DNA of 37,255 nt from Hydrogenobacter sp. (GCA_041287335.1 JBEULM010000037.1:1-37255); one strand, 5' to 3'; numbered from the stretch's first letter, positions 14,601 to 23,515 are shown. The notes: a model not told the origin generated them from the sequence alone. Made by a program: numbers and translations.

Positions 14601-14757
14601 TTAAATTTTATCTAATTTGAAGCCCTTTGTTGAAGTATAGTTTAAAAGCATTTCCCAATCAACTTCTCTACTTCCTTTGAAAAAAGCCTTATAAACTCCA
14701 GGCTTATTCTGTTAGTAATTTTTCGTATTCCTCAGAGTATTCTGTGTTCTTTCCCCC
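14601..14757 (-). pseudogene. Decayed 3' end of a restriction endonuclease gene
   Basis: Reading leftward, translated pieces (YEKLL, RISLEFIRLFSK, EVDWEMLLNYTSTKGFKL) align with the C-terminus of the intact endonuclease (YKNLL, RITGEFIRLFCE, SVNWEKVLKYTSTKDYKV) but lie in different frames. Single-base indels have occurred, and no upstream body of the gene remains. The final piece runs to TAA at 14603-14601, just before the truncated bioA start, the same gene order as in the intact copy. Confidence 0.8.
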
Positions 14758-14879
14758 ATATTATAGCCTCCAGGCAGTCTTAGAAACCACTTATTTATAT
14801 GCTCAACTATTTTCCTATGTTTTGAGAAATTGTGAGTTTGTGTAGTAGGGAAATGAGTATTTTCAATATTCAGAAAATC
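14758..14879 (-). pseudogene. Possible coding remnant, unrecognised
   Basis: On the minus strand an open stretch after a TAA at 14882-14880 has protein-like composition: NTHFPTTQTHNFSKHRK and IVEHINKWFLRLPGGYN. It then runs out of frame into the endonuclease remnant. I do not recognise the family, and it does not match the intact endonuclease. It could be debris of another gene in the same island or a chance open frame. Together with the pseudogenes it fills most of the 380-bp stretch without intact genes before 14976. Confidence 0.3.
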
Positions 14880-14919
14880 TTATATAAGTACTTTTAATAC
14901 CTCTATTAGTATTGTTTAA

Positions 14920-14947
14920 TTGACTTTCTGAACCTAAAAGCTATAAT
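14920..14947 (+). promoter_or_regulatory. Promoter of the flavoprotein-Rieske operon
   Basis: TTGACT (14920-14925), a 16-bp spacer and a perfect TATAAT (14942-14947), followed by GGGAGGT (14964-14970) and the ATG at 14976. Confidence 0.75.
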
Positions 14948-14975
14948 TTTATGAAAACTTTATGGGAGGTAAAAT

Positions 14976-16295
14976 ATGAGTGTGACGAGACGTGACCTAT
15001 TTAAGTTGGCAGGAATTGGGGCTTTGACGCTGGGTGTTCCATCTGCAAGTTTCTCAGCAGCCGAAAAAGTAAAAAAGGCTCAAGCTATGCTTCCTCCACC
15101 TAAAGGCAACAGGGTAGTTGTGTGTGGAGGGGGATGGGCAGGATTGACTGTTGCCAAGTATCTTAAGAAAGAAAATCCCAACATAGATGTAGTCCTCATT
15201 GAAAAAAGACCCAACTTCTTTTCATGTCCAATATCCAACGAGTGGATCGCAGGTCTTGTAAACCTTGATTTTATATCCCACGATTATAATCAACCAGCTT
15301 CTAAGTATGGCTACAGGTTCATCAATGCGGTAATTCTAGGCATAGAAAGGGATAAAAAGAGGGTATATACAAATCACGGTTATATAGAATACAATTACCT
15401 TGTACTCGCTCCAGGCATAAAGTACAACTACGGCGCGTGGTTCAAGGATGATAAGGAAATGGCTTCTTATACGAAGATACACTATCCTGCAGCATTTATA
15501 CCAGGATCTGAACATCTGGCACTCAAAAGGAAAGTGTGGGAATTTGAAGAGGGAGATTTCATCATCACAGTACCACCGGGCGCTTACAGATGTCCTCCCG
15601 CACCTTACGAGCGGGCAGCCATGATAGCCTATGTGTTTAAGAAAAATAACGTTAAAGGAAGGGTAATAATTCTTGACCCTAAGGAAGATATAGCTCCTAA
15701 GGGTCCAGGCTTCAGAGCTGCATACGAACAGCTCTATCTGGGTATAGTTGAGTACGTTCCAAAAGCTCAGATAAAAGAAGTGGATCCGGTAAATAAAGTT
15801 ATAAAAACTACAGCAGGTGACTTTAAGTTTACGGATGCCAACTTGATTCCTCCCCATCAGGCTGGTGAGCTTGTCTGGATGGCGGATCTCATAGCGAAGG
15901 ATAAGGAAGGGAAACCTACCGGATGGGCTGACCAAGATCCTCTCACCTTCCAAGCTAAGACAGATCCCAACGTATTCCTTGTAGGTGATGTCATAGGTGG
16001 CGTTCCCTATCCAAAGAGCGGACATATGGGTAACTCTCAAGGTAAGATAGTAGCCAAGATCATAGCTTCACGCATAGCAGGCAAAGACACAAAACTTACA
16101 CTTCCAGACAATACGTGTTATTCCATGGTGAACGGAGATCCTCAGGAAGCTATTGTCATAAATGTCACTTACGACTACAATGACAAAGAAAAAAAGATAG
16201 TACCCAAGCCAAAAGTTATAAACGAGCGATCAACTGACCTTGCAAGGGCAACTTACGAATGGGCAAAAAGCATGTACAAAGATATGTTTGCTTGA
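14976..16295 (+). CDS. FCSD-type sulfide dehydrogenase flavoprotein (SoxF/FccB-like), Tat-exported
   Basis: 439 residues. The Tat signal TRRDLFKL (4-11) and hydrophobic segment to ~28 are followed by an FAD domain beginning VVVCGGGWAG (~47-56). Three cysteines match the flavocytochrome c sulfide dehydrogenase pattern: Cys84 in FFSCPISNEW (the covalent-FAD position in FccB), Cys206 in YRCPPAPYER, and the cysteine of NTCYSMV (~370), the last two forming the redox disulfide that attacks sulfide. The second FAD motif is VFLVGDVIGG (~335). It should oxidise sulfide in the periplasm. No cytochrome c subunit gene is adjacent; instead a Rieske protein follows. The ATG is preceded by GGGAGGT. Confidence 0.9.
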   Translation: MSVTRRDLFKLAGIGALTLGVPSASFSAAEKVKKAQAMLPPPKGNRVVVCGGGWAGLTVAKYLKKENPNIDVVLIEKRPNFFSCPISNEWIAGLVNLDFISHDYNQPASKYGYRFINAVILGIERDKKRVYTNHGYIEYNYLVLAPGIKYNYGAWFKDDKEMASYTKIHYPAAFIPGSEHLALKRKVWEFEEGDFIITVPPGAYRCPPAPYERAAMIAYVFKKNNVKGRVIILDPKEDIAPKGPGFRAAYEQLYLGIVEYVPKAQIKEVDPVNKVIKTTAGDFKFTDANLIPPHQAGELVWMADLIAKDKEGKPTGWADQDPLTFQAKTDPNVFLVGDVIGGVPYPKSGHMGNSQGKIVAKIIASRIAGKDTKLTLPDNTCYSMVNGDPQEAIVINVTYDYNDKEKKIVPKPKVINERSTDLARATYEWAKSMYKDMFA

Positions 16296-16311
16296 TGCAA
16301 CGACCGTTGCA
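16296..16311. repeat. Perfect inverted repeat after the first flavoprotein gene
   Basis: TGCAACG and CGTTGCA are perfect 7-bp arms around AC, starting one base after the stop codon. The ~105-bp gap that follows has no T-run right after the hairpin, so it is not a typical terminator. It may be an mRNA 3'-end stabiliser or a partial attenuator separating the first flavoprotein from the Rieske gene. Confidence 0.5.
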
Positions 16312-16400
16312 ACACGGAGCATTCTTTTTAAAATAAAAGCATGTTTCTGCGTGCTTGGGGAGTATGCTTCTTTTGGCATAAAGATTGCAAGGAGATAGGC

Positions 16401-17117
16401 ATGGACAGAAGGGATTTTATAAAAACCTGTGGAACTATAGCGGTAGCGTCCTTTTTGGATGCTGGATTTTTCTCTCAAGTGTTAGCCAATCAAGAGAGCT
16501 TTTTGAAGCTATACAATAAAGCCCTCTTACTTAAGGAAGATGGCTCACCGCTCACTGAAAAGGATATAATACCGCATAAGGAGTACATATTTTTCTATCC
16601 TTTTGCCTCTACTCCGTGCTACCTTATAAATCTAGGTGAAGAGGTTAAAGGAGTTGATGTGAAGCTGAATGACGGACAGACATATGCCTGGAAGGGTGGT
16701 GTGGGCAGTAAAAAGAGTATAGTCGCATACTCAGCCATATGCTCCCATCAATGGAGCTATCCAACAAAGGAATACGCCTTTATAAATTACTATCCTCCCG
16801 ATAAAGCCTCAGAGACTACAAAAAGGGCAGGTATAATTCAGTGTTGCGCGCACCTTTCCGTATTTGATCCCAAAGCGGGAGGCAAAGTCGTAGAAGGTCC
16901 TGCGGAAGTTCCCTTAGCATCCATACTTCTTCAGGAAGATGGAGAAAAACTTTACGCCGTAGGTGTACTCGGTAAAGACCAATTTGACGCTTTTTTTGAA
17001 AACTATAAGACGGACCTCAGAAAGGAATACGGATCTACCACTAAAGCTAAAGAGCTTGTGGATAAATGTACAGTTATGGAGGTGGAGAAGTATGTTAAGG
17101 AGATCATCAGGTGTTAG
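16401..17117 (+). CDS. Rieske-type [2Fe-2S] protein, Tat-exported
   Basis: 238 residues from the ATG at 16401 (AAGGAG at 16389-16394 ahead). A Tat signal, DRRDFIK (2-8), is followed by a hydrophobic stretch. The cluster ligands are Cys114-x-His116 in ICSHQW and Cys148-x2-His151 in CCAHLS. The loop between the two ligand motifs is ~31 residues, longer than in bc1-type Rieske proteins, and the third cysteine of the usual first motif is missing. It is cotranscribed between two FCSD-like flavoproteins, so it most likely accepts their electrons in place of the c-type cytochrome of classical FCSD. The last 26 bp overlap the next gene. The partner role is inference from gene order. Confidence 0.85.
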   Translation: MDRRDFIKTCGTIAVASFLDAGFFSQVLANQESFLKLYNKALLLKEDGSPLTEKDIIPHKEYIFFYPFASTPCYLINLGEEVKGVDVKLNDGQTYAWKGGVGSKKSIVAYSAICSHQWSYPTKEYAFINYYPPDKASETTKRAGIIQCCAHLSVFDPKAGGKVVEGPAEVPLASILLQEDGEKLYAVGVLGKDQFDAFFENYKTDLRKEYGSTTKAKELVDKCTVMEVEKYVKEIIRC

Positions 17118-18348
17118 CAGAAGGGACCTTATAAAGTCTACAGTGGGGGTGAGTCTTTTTCCAGTTTTGGCTTTTTCCCAAGTATCTGCCAAAAGGGAAA
17201 AGGCTCAAGTGGTTATTGTAGGTGGTGGATACGGGGGAGTGACCGCTGCCAAATACCTCAAAAAGGAAAATCCTGATCTGAGCGTTACCTTGATTGAGGA
17301 AAGGCATTTTTTTATGTCTTGCCCTCTGTCTAATCATTTTTTGGCAGGTCTCATGGAACTTACACCGTTGTGTTTTGCTTACAATGTTCTGGAAACAAAG
17401 TATGGTGTGAAAGTAATTACGGATAAAGTTATAGGTATTGAGCTTGACAAAAAGACCGTTAGAACATCGCAAGAATACATAAACTATGACTTTCTTATAC
17501 TTTCTCCTGGTATAGATTACGATATAGAGGACAAGCCTTTTTACGCTGAGACTTTGGTATACTATCCGCCTGCTTTCAAACCTGGTTCTGAACACATATA
17601 CCTCAAGAAGCTTCTCAGCGAGTTTGAGGGTGGAGATATTGTAATAACAGTTCCACCACCACCTTACAGATGCCCTCCTGCGCCTTACGAGCGGGCAGCT
17701 CTTATAGCTGATATGATAAAGAGAAACAAGTTAAAGGCTCACCTGTATTTTGTGGATGCCAATGAAAGACCCTTAATAAATTCTGAGGGTTTCCTATCAG
17801 CATATTATGACCTTTACCGGGACGTTGCCACCTATGTAACCTCTGCTCAGGTCAAGAATGTGGATGTGAAAAAGAAGATAGTCAAGACATCTTACGGTGA
17901 TTTCAAATTTGATCTTGCAAATATTATACCACCTATGAAGGCTCATAGTATCTTAGCTTCAGCTGGGCTTCTCAAGAAGAATGAAAAGTGGGTAAGTGTT
18001 GATCCCCTCACTTTTGAGACACAGGTGGAAAATGTCTTTGTTATAGGGGATGCATCAATGAGCTATCTTCCAAAAAGTGGCTACGCTGCACATTCGGAAG
18101 GTAAAGCTGTTGCCAAGATCATAAACGCAAGACTAAAGGGTAAAGAAATCAAAGAGGAGCTTCTCCAGATGGTTTGTTACGCTATGGTAAGTGACAAAGA
18201 AGCCATAATGACTGAGACGAGCTTTAAGTATGAAAAGGACAAAAATAGATTTATACCGCTCCATAGAGAAGACAACCAAAGAAAGGAAACTACAGCCAAG
18301 AGGTATATAGAGTGGGCTAAGGGTTTGTGGAGGGATATGTTCGGATAA
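17092..18348 (+). CDS. Second FCSD-type flavoprotein (SoxF/FccB-like), Tat-exported
   Basis: 418 residues from the ATG at 17092, preceded by GGAGGTGGAG and lying inside the 3' end of the Rieske gene. Tat signal VSRRDLIKS is near residue 10; the FAD domain begins VVIVGGGYGG. All three characteristic cysteines are kept: FFMSCPLSNH, YRCPPAPYER and MVCYAMV. It is clearly paralogous to the protein at 14976 over the full length but well diverged, so this is not a recent duplication. The pair may form a heterodimer with the Rieske protein or act on different sulfur substrates. An upstream open extension exists in frame but lacks a start signal of its own. Confidence 0.9.
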   Translation: MLRRSSGVSRRDLIKSTVGVSLFPVLAFSQVSAKREKAQVVIVGGGYGGVTAAKYLKKENPDLSVTLIEERHFFMSCPLSNHFLAGLMELTPLCFAYNVLETKYGVKVITDKVIGIELDKKTVRTSQEYINYDFLILSPGIDYDIEDKPFYAETLVYYPPAFKPGSEHIYLKKLLSEFEGGDIVITVPPPPYRCPPAPYERAALIADMIKRNKLKAHLYFVDANERPLINSEGFLSAYYDLYRDVATYVTSAQVKNVDVKKKIVKTSYGDFKFDLANIIPPMKAHSILASAGLLKKNEKWVSVDPLTFETQVENVFVIGDASMSYLPKSGYAAHSEGKAVAKIINARLKGKEIKEELLQMVCYAMVSDKEAIMTETSFKYEKDKNRFIPLHREDNQRKETTAKRYIEWAKGLWRDMFG

Positions 18349-18359
18349 ATTTTACCCTT

Positions 18360-19388
18360 ATGAAGATATACAGGTTAGGCAAAAGGGATCACCTGAGATC
18401 CATAACCATTTTTCACGCAATGGCACGCTTGGGGTACACGGGTCTTGTGATTACGGAACCAAAAGATACATACGTAAGCATAGGTTACTTTGACAGGTTG
18501 GAAGACATAATAGATTACGAAAAGTGCAAAAGATTGAACATACCTGTGATAAGGCGAGAGGTGGGAGGTGGTGCGGTGCTTCTTTCGGAAGGTCAAGTCT
18601 TTTACCAGCTTATACTACCTAAAAAGTTGGTGCCTTTCAAGGTGGAAGATGCCTACAGGAAATTTTCTAAACCTATTATACAAACATACAGAAAACTCGG
18701 TGTTGAGGTAAGCTACAGACCTATCAATGACTTGGTTCTCAAAAACGGTAAAAAAATAAGCGGTCAAGGTGCGGCGGACATAGGCGAGTGTTTTGTATTT
18801 GTCGGTAATGTACTTCTGAGGTTTGACACCAAGCTCATGTCAGAGCTTTTTAAAGTGCAAGAGGAAAAGTTTAGAGACAAGTTATACAAGAGTCTTGAAG
18901 AAAACATAAGTTGGGTGGAGAGGGAGACGGGAAGATCCTTCTCTTACGAGGAAGTAGAAAATACACTTGCGGAGGAGTTCTCAAAAATTATTGAATTTGA
19001 TGGAGAAGGCAAACTAAACGATGAGATCTTGGAGCTTGCGGACAGATTAAGAGAAGAAATGACATCACCCAATGTTCTCTTTGAAGATACTGGAAGAAGG
19101 CACAAATTCCTAAAGATAAGGGAAGGTGTGTATGTGAGAAACGCAGTCAGAAAAGCGCAAGGAGGTCTCCTAAGGTGTGAAGTTTACCTCACAGACAGTC
19201 ACATAGAGGATGTAAGAATTTACGGGGATTTTTCACTTGTACCTAAGTCAGCCATCACAGATCTTGAGGACTCACTCAGAGGTACCGCACTTGAGAAAGT
19301 AAAGGAAAAGGTGAAGGAGTTTTTAGAAAGGGTGGATATGCCCGGTGTTGAAGTAGAAGACTTTCTTTATCTTTTACTCGGCGAGTGA
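18360..19388 (+). CDS. lplA: Lipoate--protein ligase family protein
   Basis: 342 residues from the ATG at 18360, 11 bp after the flavoprotein stop, with no clear ribosome-binding site. A GTG at 18327 is possible but overlaps the upstream gene. Motifs of the LplA/LipB fold are RREVGGGAVLL (~62-72), a PINDLV segment and KISGQGA. The C-terminal ~80 residues (RNAVRKAQGG, DSHIEDVRIYGD) match the LplA accessory domain, so adenylation and transfer may occur in one protein. It would attach lipoate to E2/GcvH-type proteins or to the lipoate-binding proteins of the sHdr sulfur-oxidation pathway. Its place behind sulfide-oxidation genes favours the latter, but no lbpA or hdr gene is in the window. Confidence 0.85.
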   Translation: MKIYRLGKRDHLRSITIFHAMARLGYTGLVITEPKDTYVSIGYFDRLEDIIDYEKCKRLNIPVIRREVGGGAVLLSEGQVFYQLILPKKLVPFKVEDAYRKFSKPIIQTYRKLGVEVSYRPINDLVLKNGKKISGQGAADIGECFVFVGNVLLRFDTKLMSELFKVQEEKFRDKLYKSLEENISWVERETGRSFSYEEVENTLAEEFSKIIEFDGEGKLNDEILELADRLREEMTSPNVLFEDTGRRHKFLKIREGVYVRNAVRKAQGGLLRCEVYLTDSHIEDVRIYGDFSLVPKSAITDLEDSLRGTALEKVKEKVKEFLERVDMPGVEVEDFLYLLLGE

Positions 19389-19421
19389 AATCAAATCTTT
19401 CTAAAACTGTTTATATAAAAC

Positions 19422-19457
19422 TTGACAAAGAATAACTAAAGTTATATCTTAAAGATA
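19422..19457 (+). promoter_or_regulatory. Promoter and palindrome upstream of dnaK
   Basis: TTGACA (19422-19427) with TATCTT (19445-19450) 17 bp away. The -10 forms one arm of a perfect palindrome, TATCTT-A-AAGATA (19445-19457). No CIRCE element (TTAGCACTC-N9-GAGTGCTAA) is present, so HrcA control of the usual type is not indicated. Confidence 0.5.
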
Positions 19458-19477
19458 AAACTGCTGGAGGTGGAAAG

Positions 19478-21346
19478 ATGGCTGAAAAGATACTGGGTAT
19501 TGATTTGGGAACTACTAATTCGGTTGTAGCTGTTATGATGGGGGATGAGCCGGTGGTTATAGCAAATCAGGAAGGTTCCAGGCTCACTCCTTCTATAGTT
19601 TCTTGGACAAAGGAAAAAGATGTGCTTGTGGGTGAGCCTGCCAAAAGGCGTGCCATACTTGATCCAGAAAATACTATATACGAATCCAAGAGGTTCATAG
19701 GGAGGAAGTTTGAGGAAGTAAAGGAAGAAGCAAAGAGGGTATCTTACAAGGTAACTGCGGATGACAAAGGGGACGCGAGCTTTGACGTTCCAAATGCGGG
19801 AAGGCTCGTAAGACCTGAGGAAGTAGGCGCTCACGTGCTAAAAAAACTCAAAGAAGCTGCTGAAGCTTATTTGGGTGAGAAGGTGACCAAAGCGGTTATT
19901 ACCGTACCGGCTTACTTTAACGAAAGACAAAGACAAGCTACAAAGGATGCTGGAAAGATAGCTGGTCTTGAGGTTCTAAGAATACTTAACGAACCTACCG
20001 CTGCAGCTCTCGCTTATGGGCTTGACAAAAAGGAAAATGTAAAGATACTGGTTTACGACTTTGGAGGAGGAACCTTTGATGTTTCCATACTGGAAGGCGG
20101 TGAAGGTGTCATAGAGGTAAAAGCCACCGCAGGAGACACGCATTTGGGTGGTGCTAACATAGATGAACGTATAATGGAGTGGCTCATAGAAGAGTTTAAG
20201 AAAGAAACTGGCATTGATCTCAGAAAAGACAGAACAGCCCTTCAAAGGCTAAAAGAAGCTTCAGAACAGGCAAAGAAGGAACTATCCTTCAAGTTAGAAA
20301 CGGAAATAAACCTTCCCTTCATTACCATAGACCCTTCTACCAACCAACCAATGCATCTTCAAAAGACACTCACCAGAGCGAGGCTTGAGGAGATGATAAA
20401 GGATCTGGTAAACAGAACTATGGAGATAGTAAAGCGTGCGCTTGAGGATGCAAAACTCAGACCTCAGGACATAGATGATGTAGTGCTTGTAGGTGGATCT
20501 ACGAGAATACCTTTAGTTCAACAGAAGATAAAGGAGTTTTTTGGAAAAGAACCTCACAAAGGTGTAAATCCTGACGAAGTTGTAGCCGTGGGTGCAGCTA
20601 TCCAAGCCGGAGTTTTATCTGGAGAGGTTAAAGAGATTCTCCTCGTGGATGTGACACCTCTATCTCTGGGTGTAGAAACTTACGGAGGTGTGATGACCGT
20701 ATTGATTCCGAGAAACACACCCATACCTTACAGAAAGTGCGAAACTTTCACAACAGCGTCAGATTATCAAACGGAAGTGGAAATACACGTGCTCCAAGGT
20801 GAGAGACCCATGGCAAGGGATAACAAATCTTTAGGCAAGTTTTACCTCACCGGTATCCCTCCAGCTCCGAGAGGTGTACCCAAGATAGAAGTTTGCTTTG
20901 ACATAGATGTGGATGGTATACTTCATGTGACCGCAAAGGATCTTGGAACGGGTAAAGAGCAATCCATAAGAGTTCAGGCATCCTCAGGTCTCACTCAAGA
21001 AGAGATAGATAGAATGGTAAAGGAAGCACAACTTCACGAAGAGGAAGACAGAAAGAAAAAGGAGCTTGTGGAAGCTAAAAACCAACTTGATCAGTACATA
21101 TACAACCTTGAAAAGGTACTCAGGGAAAACAGAGAAAAGTTGCCTTCCGATCTAATATCCGAGGTAGAAAGAACTATAGAAGAATCCAAAAAGGTTATGA
21201 ATACCGCGCAGGAAGCTGAAGAAGTGAGAAAAGCTATAGAGAAAGTACTTGATGCCTCTTCTAAGATAGGCAGTAAGATATACGAATCAGCTGGTCAGAA
21301 AAGTAGTGGAGACGGTGGCGATGTGATAGAGGGTAAACCTCTGTGA
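19478..21346 (+). CDS. dnaK: Molecular chaperone DnaK (Hsp70)
   Basis: 622 residues. The ATPase domain (1-~385) opens with [13 protein letters not shown] and contains [21 protein letters not shown] and [12 protein letters not shown]. The substrate-binding beta domain (~390-505) includes [14 protein letters not shown] and a helical lid follows to ~600. The C-terminus ends DVIEGKPL rather than the EEVKD of many proteobacterial forms. A strong ribosome-binding site (GGAGGTGG) precedes the ATG. No grpE, dnaJ or hrcA lies beside it; the neighbours are lplA and leuS, so the classical operon is broken up here. Confidence 0.97.
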   Translation: MAEKILGIDLGTTNSVVAVMMGDEPVVIANQEGSRLTPSIVSWTKEKDVLVGEPAKRRAILDPENTIYESKRFIGRKFEEVKEEAKRVSYKVTADDKGDASFDVPNAGRLVRPEEVGAHVLKKLKEAAEAYLGEKVTKAVITVPAYFNERQRQATKDAGKIAGLEVLRILNEPTAAALAYGLDKKENVKILVYDFGGGTFDVSILEGGEGVIEVKATAGDTHLGGANIDERIMEWLIEEFKKETGIDLRKDRTALQRLKEASEQAKKELSFKLETEINLPFITIDPSTNQPMHLQKTLTRARLEEMIKDLVNRTMEIVKRALEDAKLRPQDIDDVVLVGGSTRIPLVQQKIKEFFGKEPHKGVNPDEVVAVGAAIQAGVLSGEVKEILLVDVTPLSLGVETYGGVMTVLIPRNTPIPYRKCETFTTASDYQTEVEIHVLQGERPMARDNKSLGKFYLTGIPPAPRGVPKIEVCFDIDVDGILHVTAKDLGTGKEQSIRVQASSGLTQEEIDRMVKEAQLHEEEDRKKKELVEAKNQLDQYIYNLEKVLRENREKLPSDLISEVERTIEESKKVMNTAQEAEEVRKAIEKVLDASSKIGSKIYESAGQKSSGDGGDVIEGKPL

Positions 21347-21363
21347 GGATTTTTCCTTTTTTT
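21346..21363 (+). terminator. Weak terminator-like hairpin after dnaK
   Basis: AGGA-TTTT-TCCT (21346-21357) followed by a run of T residues to 21363, starting at the dnaK stop codon. The stem is only 4 bp, so termination would be partial at best. Confidence 0.35.
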
Positions 21364-21387
21364 CACTAAAATGGTATCATATCATAT

Positions 21388-23208
21388 ATGCGGGATTACG
21401 TTCCAAAAGAGATAGAGGAAAAGTGGCAAAGGGCCTGGGAAGAACAGAGGGTTTTTAGGGCAAAAGAAGAGGGTCAAAAGGTATATGTGCTTGAGATGTT
21501 TCCCTATCCTTCCGGAAGAATACACATGGGTCATGTGAGGAACTACACCATAGGTGATGTTATAGCGAGATTTTTAAGGTTTAAGGGCTATAGCGTACTT
21601 CACCCCATGGGATGGGATGCATTTGGTCTTCCTGCTGAAAATGCGGCGATAAAGCAAGGTATCCATCCTGCTGACTGGACTTACGAGAACATAGCTTACA
21701 TGAAAGACCAACTCAAAAGACTCGGCTTTTCTTACGATTGGGATAGAGAAGTGACCACCTGTGACCCAGATTACTATCGCTGGAATCAGTGGATATTTTT
21801 AAAGCTTTACGAAAAAGGGCTGGTTTACAGAAAACTCGCAGAGGTAAATTGGTGTCCCAAAGATGAGACTGTACTTGCCAATGAACAAGTTATAGATGGA
21901 AGATGTTGGAGATGCGGAACCTCTGTTGTTAAAAAAGAAGTGCCTTCATGGTATATAAAGATCACGGATTATGCGGAAAGGCTCCTTGAAGACCTTAAAC
22001 TTCTTGAAGGTAAGTGGCCTGAAAAGGTGATAGCTCAACAAAGGAATTGGATAGGAAAGTCAGAAGGTGCAATAATAAGGTTTTACGTTGACGATATACC
22101 CGTTGAAGTATTTACTACAAGACCAGATACCATCTTCGGAGCTACCTTTCTCGTGCTTGCACCCGAACACCCTCTCACTATTAAATTTGCTGAAAAAGGC
22201 GGAAAACTGAGTGAAGTCATGTCTTTTGTTGAGAAAGTGAGATCCGTTCCAATAAAAGAGAGGGGTAAAGAGGAAGAGAAAGAGGGCATCTTTTTGGGTG
22301 TATACGCCACAAACCCAGCAAACGGAGAGAAGATACCTGTATGGAGTGCCAACTACGTACTTTACGAGTACGGGACAGGTGCCATTATGTGTGTTCCAGC
22401 ACACGATCAGAGAGATTATGAGTTTGCCATAAAGTATAAGCTTCCCATAAGACAGGTAATTTCTCCAAAAGATGGGCAGGTACCTTCAGAAAGAGCTTAC
22501 GAAGGAGAAGGTATACTGATAAACTCGGGGCACTTTAATGGACTTGAATCCCAAGAAGCAAAAAGAGTAATAACTTCTTGGCTCAAAGAGATGGGATACG
22601 GAGATTTTAAGATAACATACAGGCTCAGAGACTGGAACATATCAAGACAGAGATATTGGGGAACACCCATACCGATCGTATACTGCAAAGAGTGTGGAAT
22701 TGTGCCAGTTCCAGAAGAGGATCTTCCCGTCTTGCTCCCGAGAAACGTCAAAATCACTGGACATGGCAATCCTTTGGAGAGCGTGGAAGAGTTTGTAAAT
22801 ACGGTATGCCCCAGATGTAAAGGTCCCGCAAGGCGTGAAACTGATACCATGGATACCTTTTTTGATTCCTCCTGGTATTTTTTAAGGTATTGCGATCCCA
22901 AAAATGAAAAACTTCCCTTTGACAGGAGCAAAGTGGATTTCTGGATGCCAGTAGACATTTATATAGGTGGTATAGAACATGCGGTTCTTCATCTTCTTTA
23001 TGCACGCTTTTTCCAGAAATTCCTCAAAGATCTGGGACTTGTTAGAGATAGTGAACCATTCTTAAGCTTGATAACTCAGGGTATGGTGCTCAAAAGGTGG
23101 GTAAGCATTGAGACATATCTTTCCCATCTTGGTCTCACTGAGGAAGATAATGTAGATGCACTTTTGGAGAAAATTCGTGAGGAGGTAAAGCATGTCCAAG
23201 GAGTTTGA
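21388..23208 (+). CDS. leuS: Leucyl-tRNA synthetase alpha subunit (split enzyme)
   Basis: 606 residues, where a full-length bacterial LeuRS has about 860. The HIGH motif is HMGH in [17 protein letters not shown] (~45-60). The CP1 editing domain (~225-420) contains [12 protein letters not shown] and [13 protein letters not shown]. The chain continues through WYFLRYCDP and [18 protein letters not shown] to TQGMVL, then ends after a ~45-residue acidic helical tail instead of reaching KMSKS. This is the alpha subunit of the two-chain LeuRS known from Aquifex, in which a separate beta subunit supplies KMSKS and the anticodon-binding region; no beta gene is in the window. The ATG has no Shine-Dalgarno sequence, and TATCAT lies 7 bp upstream, so a leaderless mRNA is possible. 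Confidence 0.95.
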   Translation: MRDYVPKEIEEKWQRAWEEQRVFRAKEEGQKVYVLEMFPYPSGRIHMGHVRNYTIGDVIARFLRFKGYSVLHPMGWDAFGLPAENAAIKQGIHPADWTYENIAYMKDQLKRLGFSYDWDREVTTCDPDYYRWNQWIFLKLYEKGLVYRKLAEVNWCPKDETVLANEQVIDGRCWRCGTSVVKKEVPSWYIKITDYAERLLEDLKLLEGKWPEKVIAQQRNWIGKSEGAIIRFYVDDIPVEVFTTRPDTIFGATFLVLAPEHPLTIKFAEKGGKLSEVMSFVEKVRSVPIKERGKEEEKEGIFLGVYATNPANGEKIPVWSANYVLYEYGTGAIMCVPAHDQRDYEFAIKYKLPIRQVISPKDGQVPSERAYEGEGILINSGHFNGLESQEAKRVITSWLKEMGYGDFKITYRLRDWNISRQRYWGTPIPIVYCKECGIVPVPEEDLPVLLPRNVKITGHGNPLESVEEFVNTVCPRCKGPARRETDTMDTFFDSSWYFLRYCDPKNEKLPFDRSKVDFWMPVDIYIGGIEHAVLHLLYARFFQKFLKDLGLVRDSEPFLSLITQGMVLKRWVSIETYLSHLGLTEEDNVDALLEKIREEVKHVQGV

Positions 23209-23515
23209 GATAGGTATAAGCCTCATAAGAAAGGTTCTGCCCGAGTTAGAAAGTCTACTCGGTGCGCAGGATAAACTTGCAGCGAGAAGGATAGTAAACT
23301 CCATATTTAACCCTATAACCGCCTCAGCTTATCAGATTAGGGTAGGGAGTGGTCCGAGAAAGGATGAGCTTTCCAGCTTACTTAACTTGCTGGTTAGTCA
23401 AATGAGAGAACTGTCCGATCTTGATACTCTTAAAGCATCCGTTAAAAAGCTTTTGGAAGTTCTTAAAGAGGTTGAAGAAGAACTATCAGCTCCTCAGGAA
23501 CAAAAGAATGCTTGA
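23192..23515 (+). CDS. Small helical protein of unknown function
   Basis: 107 residues, not recognised. The composition (Leu, Glu, Lys, Ser rich, no Cys or Trp) and spacing ([19 protein letters not shown], then [18 protein letters not shown] and LKEVEEELS) predict three or four helices, the last ones coiled-coil-like. It has no signal peptide or membrane segment. GGAGGT (23179-23184) precedes the ATG; it starts 17 bp inside leuS and its stop overlaps panB by 8 bp, so all three are translationally coupled. A conserved cytoplasmic accessory protein is likely; no function can be assigned. Coding status is supported by the ribosome-binding site and tight packing. Confidence 0.7.
   Translation: MSKEFEIGISLIRKVLPELESLLGAQDKLAARRIVNSIFNPITASAYQIRVGSGPRKDELSSLLNLLVSQMRELSDLDTLKASVKKLLEVLKEVEEELSAPQEQKNA

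Larger units (their letters stand above)
14354..14757 (-). repeat. Direct repeat copy 2: truncated bioA plus decayed endonuclease 3' end
   Basis: Second copy of the bioA-5'/endonuclease-3' module, same orientation as 12451-12853, 1.9 kb away and bracketing the intact methyltransferase-endonuclease pair. Similarity stops abruptly at 14354 on the methyltransferase side and fades at about 14757 on the other. Confidence 0.8.

Noticed and set aside
16963-17092. Long N-terminal extension of the second flavoprotein
   Set aside because: It overlaps the Rieske coding sequence; the ATG at 17092 has a strong ribosome-binding site and places the Tat signal near the N-terminus.
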